The notes: generated from the sequence alone by a model not told the origin. A stretch of 64,000 nt of DNA from Gammaproteobacteria bacterium (GCA_022600955.1 JAHZJK010000006.1:62001-126000), one strand, 5' to 3'; shown: positions 1 through 9,112, counted from the stretch's first letter. Translations and numbers: made by a program.

Positions 1-1612
1 CATCAAAGTAGAATGTCTGCGCGCCGGCCGTAGCGCCGTCTATTCCAAAGTTGAAAAAGATTATGACCTTGTCGTACGTCGCGGCCGGATCGAACGCTGC
101 GGTTGGCGGCGTTGTCGCCACCGTGAAGTCAAAGGTCAGAGTCTCCCACGCATTCGCGACTGTGGTCGTCGCTTCCGTCTCAACAGAGATCGTGTCGTCG
201 TTCGAATTTTCGACTTTGAGACGCACCTGCAGACCTGCAGCCGGTGAATACACCCGCACGTTCATCGTTGTGTTCTGTGCATCGAGCGGAATTACCGGGA
301 CCGATTCATTCGCACCGGTTGATATGACCGTGCCAGCGAATGTCGCAGCATCGGCAGCACGATTGACGCGCACAACCATGTTCGAGCCACCGGCCGGATC
401 AGCCTGAACGCTTGAGTCTTCCGCCCCGCCAAACCCGCGCAGTGCGTAAGTCGTAGCGGCGTCATCAAAGGTGATCGGCGTGAAACTACCACCGCCACCG
501 CCACCACCTGGCGGAACCAGCGCGATATCGTCGAAATAGAACGTCCAGTTAAGCGCGTCCGTATCGGCCGCACCCGCTGTGCCATTATCGAAGATTATTG
601 TGAGACCTGAAACAGTACCCGAAAGACCTGGAAGAGCGAACGTCAGCTCTTCCCAGCCAGTACCACCGTGTACCACTTCAATGCCGGTACCGGGACCTTG
701 TGGCTCCGGCTGTAACAACACTGGCACAGAACGCTGGGACCAGACTTTCATGGTGAAAGAACTGCCGGCCGTGACGGTGATCGGGTCTACAACCAGCGTC
801 GCACCACCAAACACTTCGCCAGGGAACTTCTGCATTTGTCCAACCTGGGCGCTGGTGTTTATGCCGCTCTGGTCCGGGTTTGCAATTACTGACGCCGCGC
901 CACCTTCGAAGCCACCATCGGGGCCGAAGTCATAGGAATTCACATCACCTTCGAAATCTGCAGGCAGCGTCGTCGCGCCACCACCACCGCCGCCACCCGG
1001 CGCAACCAGGGTGATTTCGTCAACGTAGAATGTCCAGTTGGTTGGATCCGTATCCGCGGCGCCTAAGGTGCCGTTGTCAAAAATAATGGTTATCCCGGCA
1101 ACCGTACCGGAAATTGCTGGCAGGGAGAACGTGAGCTCTTCCCAGCCTGAACCGCCATGCATCACTTCTACGCCGCTACCCGGGCCTTGAGGTTCCGGCT
1201 GGAACAAGACCTGTACCGCGCGCTGCGACCAGACCTTCATCGTAAACGAGCTACCGGCTGTAACATTCAGGGCGGTCGGCAGCGCAAACGTAGTACCGCC
1301 GAATGTAGCGCCACTCGTGGCACCAAACTTTTGCATCTCCGCGACTTTCGCACTGGTATTGATGCCAGACGCATCGGGGTTGTCTACGACGAAAGCAACG
1401 CCGCCTTCAAATTCTGTAAATGTGCCCGCCGGGCACACATCTTCGAAGCCAACGAAATCATTGCAACTAGCCGGTGGTGGTGGTGGTGGCGGAGGTGCCG
1501 GAGTACCAGCAATGGGCTGCTTGCCCTCGCCTTCGCCGCAGCCCATCAGAATGGCCAACGGGATGAGGGTCGTCAAAATGCGCGTGAGACGCATGGAGAA
1601 AATTGAATGCAT
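1..1612 (-). CDS. Surface lipoprotein with tandem carbohydrate-binding-like modules (partial, C-terminus outside window)
   Basis: I read this frame directly; it is open from the ATG at 1612 to the window edge (about 537 codons). The N-terminus is a lipoprotein signal with lipobox ILMGC (Cys25) and Gly at +2, which favours the outer membrane. A PPPPPPP linker (about residues 40-46) leads to two closely similar modules (about 55-203 and 215-365), each containing AGSSFTMKVWSQR, QPEPQGPG, GWEELTF and NWTFY(V/F)D, separated by seven-glycine linkers. A third, divergent module ends in QTFYFD at the edge. Such beta-sandwich modules accompany GH16 laminarinases in marine bacteria, so glucan binding is inferred from type and context. 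The missing C-terminus could carry a catalytic domain. An internal ATG at 1594 is a second possible start. Tandem LacI-type operators precede it. Confidence 0.85.
   Translation of the reverse strand, partial: MHSIFSMRLTRILTTLIPLAILMGCGEGEGKQPIAGTPAPPPPPPPPASCNDFVGFEDVCPAGTFTEFEGGVAFVVDNPDASGINTSAKVAEMQKFGATSGATFGGTTFALPTALNVTAGSSFTMKVWSQRAVQVLFQPEPQGPGSGVEVMHGGSGWEELTFSLPAISGTVAGITIIFDNGTLGAADTDPTNWTFYVDEITLVAPGGGGGGGATTLPADFEGDVNSYDFGPDGGFEGGAASVIANPDQSGINTSAQVGQMQKFPGEVFGGATLVVDPITVTAGSSFTMKVWSQRSVPVLLQPEPQGPGTGIEVVHGGTGWEELTFALPGLSGTVSGLTIIFDNGTAGAADTDALNWTFYFDDIALVPPGGGGGGGSFTPITFDDAATTYALRGFGGAEDSSVQADPAGGSNMVVRVNRAADAATFAGTVISTGANESVPVIPLDAQNTTMNVRVYSPAAGLQVRLKVENSNDDTISVETEATTTVANAWETLTFDFTVATTPPTAAFDPAATYDKVIIFFNFGIDGATAGAQTFYFD
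510..1410 (-). repeat. Intragenic tandem duplication, two units of about 490-500 bp
   Basis: The first two binding-like modules of the lipoprotein are copies of each other at DNA level. For example, GTCCAGTT recurs at 543-550 and 1032-1039, and CCTTC at 903-907 and 1404-1408. Runs of CCACC/GGTGG codons for polyglycine mark the module borders. The small difference in spacing shows a short in-frame indel between copies. Confidence 0.75.
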
Positions 1613-1733
1613 GGCTTCGGTCTCTGGTTACGTGAGTAGGGTCGGTGTTCTTCTTATAACCCTGACAACATTTGAGGAGGCCGGCTTCAATCCTGTCCAC
1701 ATGCCCCCTCGCACTACAATCTTTAACAAGAAA

Positions 1734-1747
1734 TGACAGCGTTGTCA
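1734..1747. promoter_or_regulatory. LacI-family operator O1 of the CBM lipoprotein gene
   Basis: TGACAGCGTTGTCA, a near-perfect palindrome around a central CG, as is usual for LacI-family operators. On the minus strand it contains a TTGACA -35 box followed 17 bp later by TAAAGA. The 20-bp context AATTGACAACGCTGTCATTT is repeated exactly at the GH16 promoter. Confidence 0.8.
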
Positions 1748-1756
1748 ATTTGTGAG

Positions 1757-1770
1757 TGACAACGCTGTCA
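1757..1770. promoter_or_regulatory. LacI-family operator O2, tandem to O1
   Basis: TGACAACGCTGTCA, the exact reverse complement of the first site, with centres 23 bp apart (about two helical turns). It lies upstream of the -35 element on the minus strand, so two repressor dimers could bind on the same face of the DNA. Confidence 0.75.
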
Positions 1771-1804
1771 GTTTTCTTTACATTTTCGAAAATTCGCTAT
1801 CCCT

Positions 1805-2746
1805 CTAGGGCTCACCCGAGTACACGCGAACGTAATCAACCTCCATAACCGCTGGAAAAACGGTTGTCGCGTTCGGTGACCCCGGGAAATTCCCGCCCAC
1901 TGCTACGTTCAATAGGATGTGAAATGGCTGGTCAAATGGCGCCGGATACGGGGCAGCCGAAGAGGTCCACGAGTTTTGCATCGCGAACAGTGTGCCGTCG
2001 ATATACCAGCGAATTTCAAATTCATCCCATTCCATCGCATAGGTGCGAAAATCATCTGTAACATCTACTGATGGCGTGTAGCGGGTCTCGGAACTCGTGT
2101 TGTTCGGAAACTCACCACCATGGTGGATGGTGCTGAATATCTCGTTGCCGCCAGTGCCATCAAGATTGACAGCTTCAACAATGTCGATCTCTCCGGTAGC
2201 CGCCCAACTGCCGTATGGGCTGTCCTGGGAAAGCATCCAGAAAGCTGGCCACAAGCCCTGCCCCGGTGGCAGCTTGATGCTCGCTTCGATGCGCCCATAG
2301 CGGAAAGCAAATCTGTCCTGGGTCGTTATTCGCGCCGACGTGTAGTTGTTCCCTCCGACGGTTTCTTCGCGGGCCGTGATCGACAGAACGCCATTGGCGA
2401 CGTCTGCATTAGCGGTTTGATAGAACTGCAATTCGTTGTTACCCCAGCCGGCCGGAAGGCCGAATGCAGTGCCGTCACCGGTTTGCATCAGCCAGGCATT
2501 CGGGTTGAGCGCCGCGTCAAACTCTTCACTCCAGACCAGAGTCAGGGTGTCCCCGGGCTTAACCGGGTTATTGCAGGAAATAACCGCCGTGCCAACGCAC
2601 GCAGCGACCGGCGGCGTAGAGCCATCCCCAATTTCAACCTGCGAATAGGTTGCCGGGCGGTTGCCGTCGCTGCATGCTGAAACAGCAAGAATGACCGTCC
2701 AGAGTAGTGCAAGCTTTGCCCTGCAAGGAACCAACAACTGCATCAA
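1805..2746 (-). CDS. GH16 endo-beta-1,3-glucanase (laminarinase), lipoprotein
   Basis: The 313-aa protein cleaves internal beta-1,3 bonds of laminarin-type glucan by family assignment. It has a lipoprotein signal with lipobox AVSAC (Cys25, Ser at +2, outer-membrane type), a short linker and then a single GH16 catalytic domain from about residue 68 to the end. The signature GEIDIVE holds nucleophile E186, D188 and acid/base E191. Substrate-cleft motifs WPAFWML and a C-terminal MEVDYVRVY strand are also typical. There is no extra binding module, and the neighbouring lipoprotein may supply that. The gene has its own promoter with operator at 2814-2827 and is followed by the lipoprotein gene. An ATG one codon downstream is an equally good start. 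Confidence 0.93.
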   Translation of the reverse strand: MMQLLVPCRAKLALLWTVILAVSACSDGNRPATYSQVEIGDGSTPPVAACVGTAVISCNNPVKPGDTLTLVWSEEFDAALNPNAWLMQTGDGTAFGLPAGWGNNELQFYQTANADVANGVLSITAREETVGGNNYTSARITTQDRFAFRYGRIEASIKLPPGQGLWPAFWMLSQDSPYGSWAATGEIDIVEAVNLDGTGGNEIFSTIHHGGEFPNNTSSETRYTPSVDVTDDFRTYAMEWDEFEIRWYIDGTLFAMQNSWTSSAAPYPAPFDQPFHILLNVAVGGNFPGSPNATTVFPAVMEVDYVRVYSGEP

Positions 2747-2813
2747 ACCCCCTCCTGCGACACGTCGAACGTGTTCTTAGATGTATGACTGTAAAACAAC
2801 CATACGCTCTAAA

Positions 2814-2827
2814 TGACAGCGTTGTCA
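2814..2827. promoter_or_regulatory. LacI-family operator at the GH16 promoter
   Basis: TGACAGCGTTGTCA. On the minus strand the site includes the TTGACA -35 box, followed after 18 bp by TATGGT as a plausible -10. It lies about 70 bp upstream of the GH16 start codon, so binding would block RNA polymerase. Confidence 0.8.
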
Positions 2828-2894
2828 ATTCTTCGGGTGGATTGTTACAAATGCTTACATTTTGAGCACTGCACTGCCGGGACTCCGCGCCAAA

Positions 2895-3095
2895 TCAAGC
2901 GTGCTGGCGATAGCGGCGGAATAGCGTGCCCAGCTTGAAGTACTTGCCAGGGCTGGAGCACTGCGGCTGTTCTTGCTTAGCTAGATTCAGTCGATCATCG
3001 GCTATTGCCGGCGCGATGACGACCGCGGCGATTGTTGCCATTCCACCCAGGCTGAATGTGAATGCATCACGTCTTGCTGTCGTTTGATTGAACAT
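2895..3095 (-). CDS. Small secreted protein of unknown function
   Basis: This 66-aa reading frame starts at an ATG with a strong ribosome binding site (AAGGAGA, 7 nt spacing), which supports translation from here and not from the longer upstream start at 3203. Residues 13-32 form a hydrophobic signal segment ending in APAIADD, giving a mature peptide of about 35 residues with one Cys and a basic C-terminus (FRRYRQHA). I do not recognise the family. It lies between the LysR gene and GH16 in the laminarin locus on the same strand. It could be read through from the operon upstream. Confidence 0.55.
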   Translation of the reverse strand: MFNQTTARRDAFTFSLGGMATIAAVVIAPAIADDRLNLAKQEQPQCSSPGKYFKLGTLFRRYRQHA

Positions 3096-3221
3096 GTTCC
3101 TGTCTCCTTGATTGGAATTGTTTCGGGAATCGACGCTCCGAAGATCGTCCGACAGGTGCAGATTAGGCAGTTCGGCAGGGGCCCACAAACGAATAAAACT
3201 CAAGCCAGAGGTGAGAAAATC

Positions 3222-4124
3222 TCAGGTGGCGTCCGCAAAATTTTGCAGTATCCAGTCGCGTAGCATGCACAGGTTGTCGTCCTTCATCTTGTCCTCATGA
3301 AATATGAGGAAGTAGCTAAGATCGGTGACCAGCTCCTGTTTAAAAAGCCGCACGATACTCCCTTGCTTAAACCACAGATCCGCCAGCGGCACAGGGACCA
3401 TAGCGGCTCCGATTCCACGCTCTGCGGCACGCACGACAGCAATCATTGAATCCAGTCGTGTGGTCTTGGTTTTCTCGGGCAATTCGACACCGGACTCGTC
3501 GGACCACTGCGACCAGGCTTTCGGGTGCGTCTCATAGACGATCAACGGGAATTCACTTTCGATCTTCTTCTTCCTGACGCGCATATTTTTCTTGAATTCC
3601 GGTGACCCGGTCGGAACCATACGAAGCGGAAACAGCAGGTTCGATCTCATATCCGATGGCGGCGTACGAAACAACCGCACCGACAAGTCCGCGTGTGCGG
3701 GGTGTTTCTCGGCAGATTCGTCGCTGGTTCCAACCCGAATGTCTATCTCCGGATGCTCAGCAGTGAATTCGCTGAGCCGGGGAACGAAAAACTCGCTGGC
3801 GAAAAACGGCTGCACTGACAAGCGTATGGAGCTGCTTTTTTCACCCGCCTTGTAGCTGCTTGCCACGTCATCCAGCCGTTCCACAAGAGGATCAATTTCG
3901 TCAAACAACGACCGACCAATATCCGTCAGAACGAGCTCGCGGCTGTTACGCTCGAAAAGCTTTTGACCCAACTCCTGTTCGAGGCCTTTGATCTGGTGGC
4001 TGACTGCAGACGATGTGATATACAACACTTCCCCGGCTGCACGGAAACTCTGGTAGCGAGCCGCTACACAGAATGTCCTTAGTCCACGGAGTGATATCCT
4101 GGGTTTGCTGGCACTACTTGGCAT
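3222..4124 (-). CDS. LysR-family transcriptional regulator
   Basis: The 300-aa protein has an N-terminal winged HTH (about residues 12-70, with SFRAAGEVLYITSSAVSHQIKGLEQELG) and a periplasmic-binding-like effector domain from about 95. The GcvA-like look of the HTH and the phrase LFERNSRELVLTDIG are typical of the family. The start lies only 15 bp after the GH17 stop, so it is probably cotranscribed with the GH3-MFS-GH17 operon. That is unusual for a LysR regulator, which is usually divergent from its target. The effector is unknown. Confidence 0.9.
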   Translation of the reverse strand: MPSSASKPRISLRGLRTFCVAARYQSFRAAGEVLYITSSAVSHQIKGLEQELGQKLFERNSRELVLTDIGRSLFDEIDPLVERLDDVASSYKAGEKSSSIRLSVQPFFASEFFVPRLSEFTAEHPEIDIRVGTSDESAEKHPAHADLSVRLFRTPPSDMRSNLLFPLRMVPTGSPEFKKNMRVRKKKIESEFPLIVYETHPKAWSQWSDESGVELPEKTKTTRLDSMIAVVRAAERGIGAAMVPVPLADLWFKQGSIVRLFKQELVTDLSYFLIFHEDKMKDDNLCMLRDWILQNFADAT

Positions 4125-4139
4125 TGCGGCGATACCCGG

Positions 4140-5183
4140 CTAGTCGCCGTCTGTGCTCATTACAAGCTTGGGCGTGCGATCAACATTGAATACTCCCCAG
4201 TGTTTCTCGGCACCCAAAGGGTTGTTCGGATCGCCCTTCCAGGGCTCGTCAAATGCTTCGAAGAAAAATATTGTTGTATTGGTGCGCGTTCCCCACTCCA
4301 GCAACTCACGATAGTGACGCGCCTGATTCAGCTCACTTGCCCGCTCGCCGAACTCGATCGCCTGGCTCGCCCAGCCGGCCTCAAGAATCGCGACCGGCTT
4401 GCCTGGTAGTGCCTCGTGAACGCCTCGCATATTTGCTTCGGTGTATGGCATGGCCTCGTCAATGCCCTTTTCCTCCCATGCCGGATACGTATGGATACCG
4501 AGAAAATCTACTTCAGCAGCAAGTGGCGCGCCATCCTGAATCCACCATTCATAGTTGTCTGCAACTGTCACGGGCTGCTCAATTGCCGCTTTGACCTGCC
4601 TTACATAGGCGATAACGCTTTCCAGCGGCACCATGTGGTCATTCCATTCAACCAGCGCCTCGTTACCGACATTGACAGCGACAATGATGTCCGCAAATTC
4701 GTTCGCGAGACCGATACCACGATGCAATTCCTCGAGATTGAGGAGAGTATTGCTGGCGAGTTCCTCCTCGGGAATCGGCTCGTCCAGCCAAGGGCAACCT
4801 TCATGGTTGCTGAACTCCGCTTGCAGCCACATCCCCAGCAATACCTTGACTGGCAAATCGTTTTCCTTAATCAACTCCAGCGTCGTACGCGAGTTATCGC
4901 CCGAGTCATACAGGCGAATCAGATTGAAATCGTGATCAACCAGGATCTGCAGGTCTTCAAGAATTTCATCTTTGCCCGGGTTCCTGGCACCTTCACCGCG
5001 ATCAGGGTGCTGCCCCTCGCGAAAACCGGAATAGGCAATTGCCATGACTTCGCCGGCCAGCAACGCATCGACCGATTGATCAACAACATTGACGGTCGTC
5101 TTTGCGAGCACATCATCAGTTTCAGAGGAACAGGCAGCAAGCATGGCGACCGCAAGTATCAGTGGCAGCGTGTTCGTTTTCAT
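4140..5183 (-). CDS. GH17-family beta-1,3-glucan hydrolase/transglycosylase, lipoprotein
   Basis: The 347-aa lipoprotein (lipobox MLAAC, Cys18, Ser at +2) has a TIM-barrel sequence of GH17 type. The acid/base motif is VNVGNE (E175), the nucleophile motif is ILEAGW (E268), and the aromatic strand FFFEAFDEPWKG follows. The family acts on beta-1,3-glucans either as exo/endo hydrolase or as glucanosyltransferase, and the sequence alone does not decide which. It probably trims laminarin fragments made by GH16 at the envelope. The start ATG overlaps the stop of the upstream permease gene by 4 bp (ATGA), so the two are translationally coupled. Confidence 0.9.
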   Translation of the reverse strand: MKTNTLPLILAVAMLAACSSETDDVLAKTTVNVVDQSVDALLAGEVMAIAYSGFREGQHPDRGEGARNPGKDEILEDLQILVDHDFNLIRLYDSGDNSRTTLELIKENDLPVKVLLGMWLQAEFSNHEGCPWLDEPIPEEELASNTLLNLEELHRGIGLANEFADIIVAVNVGNEALVEWNDHMVPLESVIAYVRQVKAAIEQPVTVADNYEWWIQDGAPLAAEVDFLGIHTYPAWEEKGIDEAMPYTEANMRGVHEALPGKPVAILEAGWASQAIEFGERASELNQARHYRELLEWGTRTNTTIFFFEAFDEPWKGDPNNPLGAEKHWGVFNVDRTPKLVMSTDGD

Positions 5184-6748
5184 GACTTATCTCCAACCAA
5201 AATTCTTTCCAGGTCTTCCAGCGACCGCCCCTTCGTCTCGGGCAAGATACGCATCAGAACGACCAAACCAAGCACAGCAAACCCACCGTAAATCAGGAAG
5301 GTCGTTGAATTACCCAGGTTTTCGAGCTCCCAGGGAAAGATCAGCTGAACTCCAAAACTGACTGCTGAATTGATCAGGCCAGCGAACGAAATGGCAACGC
5401 CGCGCAATTGATTCGGAAACAGTTCCGAGAACAACACCCACATCACAGGACCAAGGGAAATTGCGAAGCTGGCAACGAAGCCCAGAATGCCGAACAGGAT
5501 CAGACCAGGATTGGCATCAATGGCAGCACTGACGAGAGCAGACTCGTTTTGTTGGTAGGCGGTCGTACCGATGGCGATTGACACTGCCTGCCTGAAAGCC
5601 ACATCGCTTTCGAATTTGACGTCTAACAGCGACGCAATTTCGCCTTGATCAATTTGCTCTGGCAGGTTGTCAATCGAATCCTGCGTAAGGGTGTAGCTTG
5701 CGGCGCCAAACCCATAGGACAGCGTTAGCATGCATACGGCAATACCTGCGAGCCCGAAACCCAGCAACGGTCGTCGACCCAGCTTGTCGATTAGTGCCAT
5801 CGCGGCGATCGTAAACACCAGGTTTACGATGCCGACGAGAATTGCCTGCATGAATGCAGCGTCCGTGCCAATTCCCGACTGCTCAAAAATCATTGGAGCA
5901 TAGAAAAACACGGAGTTGATTCCGGTAATCTGCTGCAAAACGGCAACCATGATGCCGATTGTCAGTACCAGCTTCATCGCGGGCTTGAATAACTGGCGAA
6001 AGGACGCACCGCGGTGCTCTGCATCTGCAGTAAGGCTTTCATGTACCGTTTCGAGATCTGCCCTGGCCGTTAGCGCGTTGCTAAAACGCGCGAATACCGC
6101 CAACGCTTCGTCGTCCCGGCCACGCATTGCCAGCCACCGCGGGCTCTCGGGCACGCGCAGCAATGCGAAAAAATAGAGCACCGCCGGCAACGCCTCGATA
6201 CCCAGCATCCAGCGCCAGTTCCACTCCCCCAGACGCAGAGACTCGGCCCAAGCCAGGTCGGACTGACCCAGCGTCAGGATCAGGTAATTGCTGAAAAATG
6301 CCACCGATATGCCGACAACGATATTGAGCTGGTTGAAAGACACCATGCGCCCACGCATTTCGGCAGGAGCCACTTCAGCGATGTACATCGGCGCGATAAT
6401 GAGCGCCGCACCCACACCGAAACCACCAAGCATGCGCGCGATCACCAGGATCATGAAGTTTGGCGCTATTGCAGAAGCGACGGCGGATACCGCAAACAGT
6501 GCGGCAGCTATCCGCAGGATCGGCCTGCGGCCATATTTGTCGCTAAGCGGCCCCGCCGCCAGCATCGCCAAGGTCGCCGTCAGCGTTAGAGATGCCACCG
6601 ACCAGCCAAGTTGAATTTTCGTCAGCGCAAATTCAAGCTCGATAAATCCAACGACGCCGGAGATAACCGATGCATCGAACCCCATCAGGAAACCGCCGAG
6701 CGCAACGATTAGCGCAACTTTTACCGTGAATCGCGTACTTTTTGTCAT
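5180..6748 (-). CDS. MFS sugar porter family permease
   Basis: The 522-aa, 12-TM major facilitator carries the sugar-porter signatures DKYGRRP (loop 2-3), PESPRWL (end of the N half), DKLGRRPLL (loop 8-9) and PETKGRSLEDLE (C-terminus). It probably imports glucose or short glucooligosaccharides by proton symport. An insert of about 60 residues before TM10 (QDSIDNLPEQIDQGE and following) is longer than in most sugar porters and occurs in some marine relatives. The gene is 15 bp downstream of GH3 and overlaps GH17. Confidence 0.92.
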   Translation of the reverse strand: MTKSTRFTVKVALIVALGGFLMGFDASVISGVVGFIELEFALTKIQLGWSVASLTLTATLAMLAAGPLSDKYGRRPILRIAAALFAVSAVASAIAPNFMILVIARMLGGFGVGAALIIAPMYIAEVAPAEMRGRMVSFNQLNIVVGISVAFFSNYLILTLGQSDLAWAESLRLGEWNWRWMLGIEALPAVLYFFALLRVPESPRWLAMRGRDDEALAVFARFSNALTARADLETVHESLTADAEHRGASFRQLFKPAMKLVLTIGIMVAVLQQITGINSVFFYAPMIFEQSGIGTDAAFMQAILVGIVNLVFTIAAMALIDKLGRRPLLGFGLAGIAVCMLTLSYGFGAASYTLTQDSIDNLPEQIDQGEIASLLDVKFESDVAFRQAVSIAIGTTAYQQNESALVSAAIDANPGLILFGILGFVASFAISLGPVMWVLFSELFPNQLRGVAISFAGLINSAVSFGVQLIFPWELENLGNSTTFLIYGGFAVLGLVVLMRILPETKGRSLEDLERILVGDKS

Positions 6749-6763
6749 TCGTTTTGCGGCGCT

Positions 6764-8986
6764 TCAGTGATTGTCGACGATTCGGAATTCAGTCCTGAGG
6801 TGCGTATCAGAGCTCCCACCAATCCACACGTGGAAATCTCCTGGCTCCGTCATCAACTGCATGTTGCGACCGTAGAATGCGAGTTCATCCGTATGTAGAA
6901 CGAATTCAACAGTGACGGTCTCGCCCGGCTCGAGACGCAGCCGCTGAAAACCCTTGAGTTCACGGACCGGACGCGTGACGTTGCCTACCAGATCACGCAC
7001 ATACAACTGCGCGACCTCTTCGCCCACAACACTGCCGCGATTGCTCAATTCGGCGTTTATGGTGATGGTCTCACCCAACTGAGTTTCCTGTTCGGCGACG
7101 CGCAGGTTTTCATAGTGAAACTTTGCATATGATAGTCCGAAGCCGAATGGGAATAGCGGTGTGTATCCAGCGTCGAGGTGAAACGCAGTCATGCCCAATG
7201 ATGTCTGCGGTGCGTGCGTATCGATATCGTCGATGTGAACGACAGTTTCCGGCGTAGGCGGTTTGCCCGTGTTCTTCTGGTTGTAGTAGATCGGAATCTG
7301 CCCGACCATGCGCGGAAAGGTAGCTGGCAGTTTGCCGGACGGTGACACAACACCAAACAGGAGATCGGCGATCGCCGGGCCACCCATCGTTCCGGGATGC
7401 CACGCAAAAAGAATCGCATCAACTTCATCGACAATATTTGTCAGCGTCAATGGCCTGCCCGCTAGAATGACTGCTATGACGGGCTTACCGGTCGCCCGTA
7501 TCCGACGCACCAGTTCGGCCTGGTCACCCGGCAGATTGATGTCGGCGCGGGAATGCGCTTCACCTGACAGTATCGATTCTTCACCGAGAAACAGAATCGC
7601 AACATCCGAGTCTTGCGCAACCGCGACTGCTTCATCAAACGCTTCATTCGCCCTGCCGCGTGAGTTTTCCATCGCACGAACGTAGCGGACATCAATGTCA
7701 TGGCCGACCAGGCTGTGAATAGCATGCATAGGCGTAACGCTCTGTTCGGCGGAACCGTCGAATATCCAGGTTCCCAACTGCTCATGCGGCGCGTCTGCGA
7801 GCGGTCCAATCACTGCCACTGTGCTGAGTTCTTCGGTCACGAGTGGCAAAGCGCCATTCTCGTTTTTGAGCATGACGACACTCTGCAGCGCCGCCTTCTT
7901 CGCTGTTTGCAACGCATGTGCGTTACCTACAATGTTATTCTGATCCAGCGCCGTGTACGGATTTTCGAACAAGCCCAATCGAAACTTTGTGCGCAGTATA
8001 TTCGCGACGGCATCATCGACGATCCTGACGTCGAGTTGCCCGGATTCAACAAGTCCGGCGAGGTTGTCTCGGTAGGTACTACTCGCCATCTCCATATCGA
8101 CACCGGCTACTGCAGCCTGCAGCGCTGAGCCCTTTTCGTTTGCGGTCAGACCATGTACCTGCAGGTGGCGGATAGAGTCCCAGTCGCTCACAACAAAACC
8201 ATCAAAGTTCCACTCATCGCGAAGCACGTCTCGCAGCAGGAACTCGTTGCCGCTGGCCGGCACACCGTCGATATCACTGAAAGATGTCATCAGGGTCGTG
8301 ACACCCGCCTCGACGGCAGCCTTGAACGGCCGTAAGTACACGTTGCGCAGCTCATTCTCGGATACGTTGGTCGTCGCATAATCGCGACCGCTTTCTGCAG
8401 CGCCGTATGCGGCGAAGTGTTTTGCGCAAGAGGCAATCGACCCGTTCGCAGACAGGTCGTCGCCCTGAAACCCTTCGACCATCGCGACCGCCAGCTTGTT
8501 CGTCAAATAGACGTCCTCACCGAGACTTTCGGCGATTCGCCCCCACCTAGCATCCCTGGATATATCGATCATCGGTGCAAAGGTCCAGTTCACTCCGGTC
8601 GTAGCAGCCTCATGTGCCGATACCCGGGCACCCTGCCTAACGACGTCCGGATTCCAGGTCGCCGCCTGGCCTAGCGGGATCGGCATAATTGTCTGAAAGC
8701 CGTGGATGACGTCCCGGCCGACCAGCAGCGGAATACCGAGACGGCTTTCTTCGACAGCTATACGCTGCAGCTCATTCACCGTGCCAACCTCAACAGCGTT
8801 GAGAACCGAACCTACATGGCCTGCTCTCAACTCGTCGCCCAGGTGCTGTGGGACATAATTTTCGCTCGCGTTCAGCTGGCTCATCTGGCCGATCTTTTCG
8901 TCCAGAGTCATTTCTCGCAATAACGCGGCGACGCGTTGTTCTACGCTGCTATTTTCATCAATCATGCTCGCAACTGAGGCATTCAT
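6764..8986 (-). CDS. GH3 beta-glucosidase, cytoplasmic
   Basis: The 740-aa glycoside hydrolase family 3 enzyme has the three-domain layout of BglX-like enzymes: a TIM barrel (about 25-350), an alpha/beta sandwich with the GEE-type motif (LGEESILSGEAHSR, about 380-580) and a fibronectin-like C-terminal domain (FGFGLSYAKF onward). The nucleophile is D268 in VVSDWD, and the KHF motif sits near 189-191. It releases glucose from beta-linked glucooligosaccharides. Unlike BglX it has no signal peptide, so it should act in the cytoplasm on imported oligosaccharides. It is the first gene of the leftward operon, with an operator in the divergent promoter. Confidence 0.93.
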   Translation of the reverse strand: MNASVASMIDENSSVEQRVAALLREMTLDEKIGQMSQLNASENYVPQHLGDELRAGHVGSVLNAVEVGTVNELQRIAVEESRLGIPLLVGRDVIHGFQTIMPIPLGQAATWNPDVVRQGARVSAHEAATTGVNWTFAPMIDISRDARWGRIAESLGEDVYLTNKLAVAMVEGFQGDDLSANGSIASCAKHFAAYGAAESGRDYATTNVSENELRNVYLRPFKAAVEAGVTTLMTSFSDIDGVPASGNEFLLRDVLRDEWNFDGFVVSDWDSIRHLQVHGLTANEKGSALQAAVAGVDMEMASSTYRDNLAGLVESGQLDVRIVDDAVANILRTKFRLGLFENPYTALDQNNIVGNAHALQTAKKAALQSVVMLKNENGALPLVTEELSTVAVIGPLADAPHEQLGTWIFDGSAEQSVTPMHAIHSLVGHDIDVRYVRAMENSRGRANEAFDEAVAVAQDSDVAILFLGEESILSGEAHSRADINLPGDQAELVRRIRATGKPVIAVILAGRPLTLTNIVDEVDAILFAWHPGTMGGPAIADLLFGVVSPSGKLPATFPRMVGQIPIYYNQKNTGKPPTPETVVHIDDIDTHAPQTSLGMTAFHLDAGYTPLFPFGFGLSYAKFHYENLRVAEQETQLGETITINAELSNRGSVVGEEVAQLYVRDLVGNVTRPVRELKGFQRLRLEPGETVTVEFVLHTDELAFYGRNMQLMTEPGDFHVWIGGSSDTHLRTEFRIVDNH

Positions 8987-9035
8987 ACTCGTACCTGGTT
9001 ATGGGTCAAACCTGACATCCGGTTTTAGCAATGTT

Positions 9036-9049
9036 TGACAGCGCTGTCA
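9036..9049. promoter_or_regulatory. LacI-family operator in the divergent GH3/GPH promoter
   Basis: TGACAGCGCTGTCA is a perfect 14-bp palindrome and the most symmetrical copy in the window. TTGACA occurs on both strands at its edges. On the minus strand a TAAAAC -10 follows after 17 bp. One repressor dimer could therefore control both the GH3 operon and the GPH symporter gene. Confidence 0.82.
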
Positions 9050-9112
9050 ATTTGATACACGATGCCAGAAATAATAAATCGGCCCTCACGTCGGGCTGGG
9101 GGATGAATCAAC

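Noticed and set aside
489..1500. Runs of CCACC/GGTGG triplets that look like simple repeats or a CRISPR remnant
   Set aside because: They are in frame and encode polyglycine and polyproline linkers; no regular spacer pattern.
4416..5291. Long plus-strand frame of 291 codons antisense to GH17
   Set aside because: It overlaps a gene with clear catalytic motifs, has no signal or domain pattern and no ribosome binding site.
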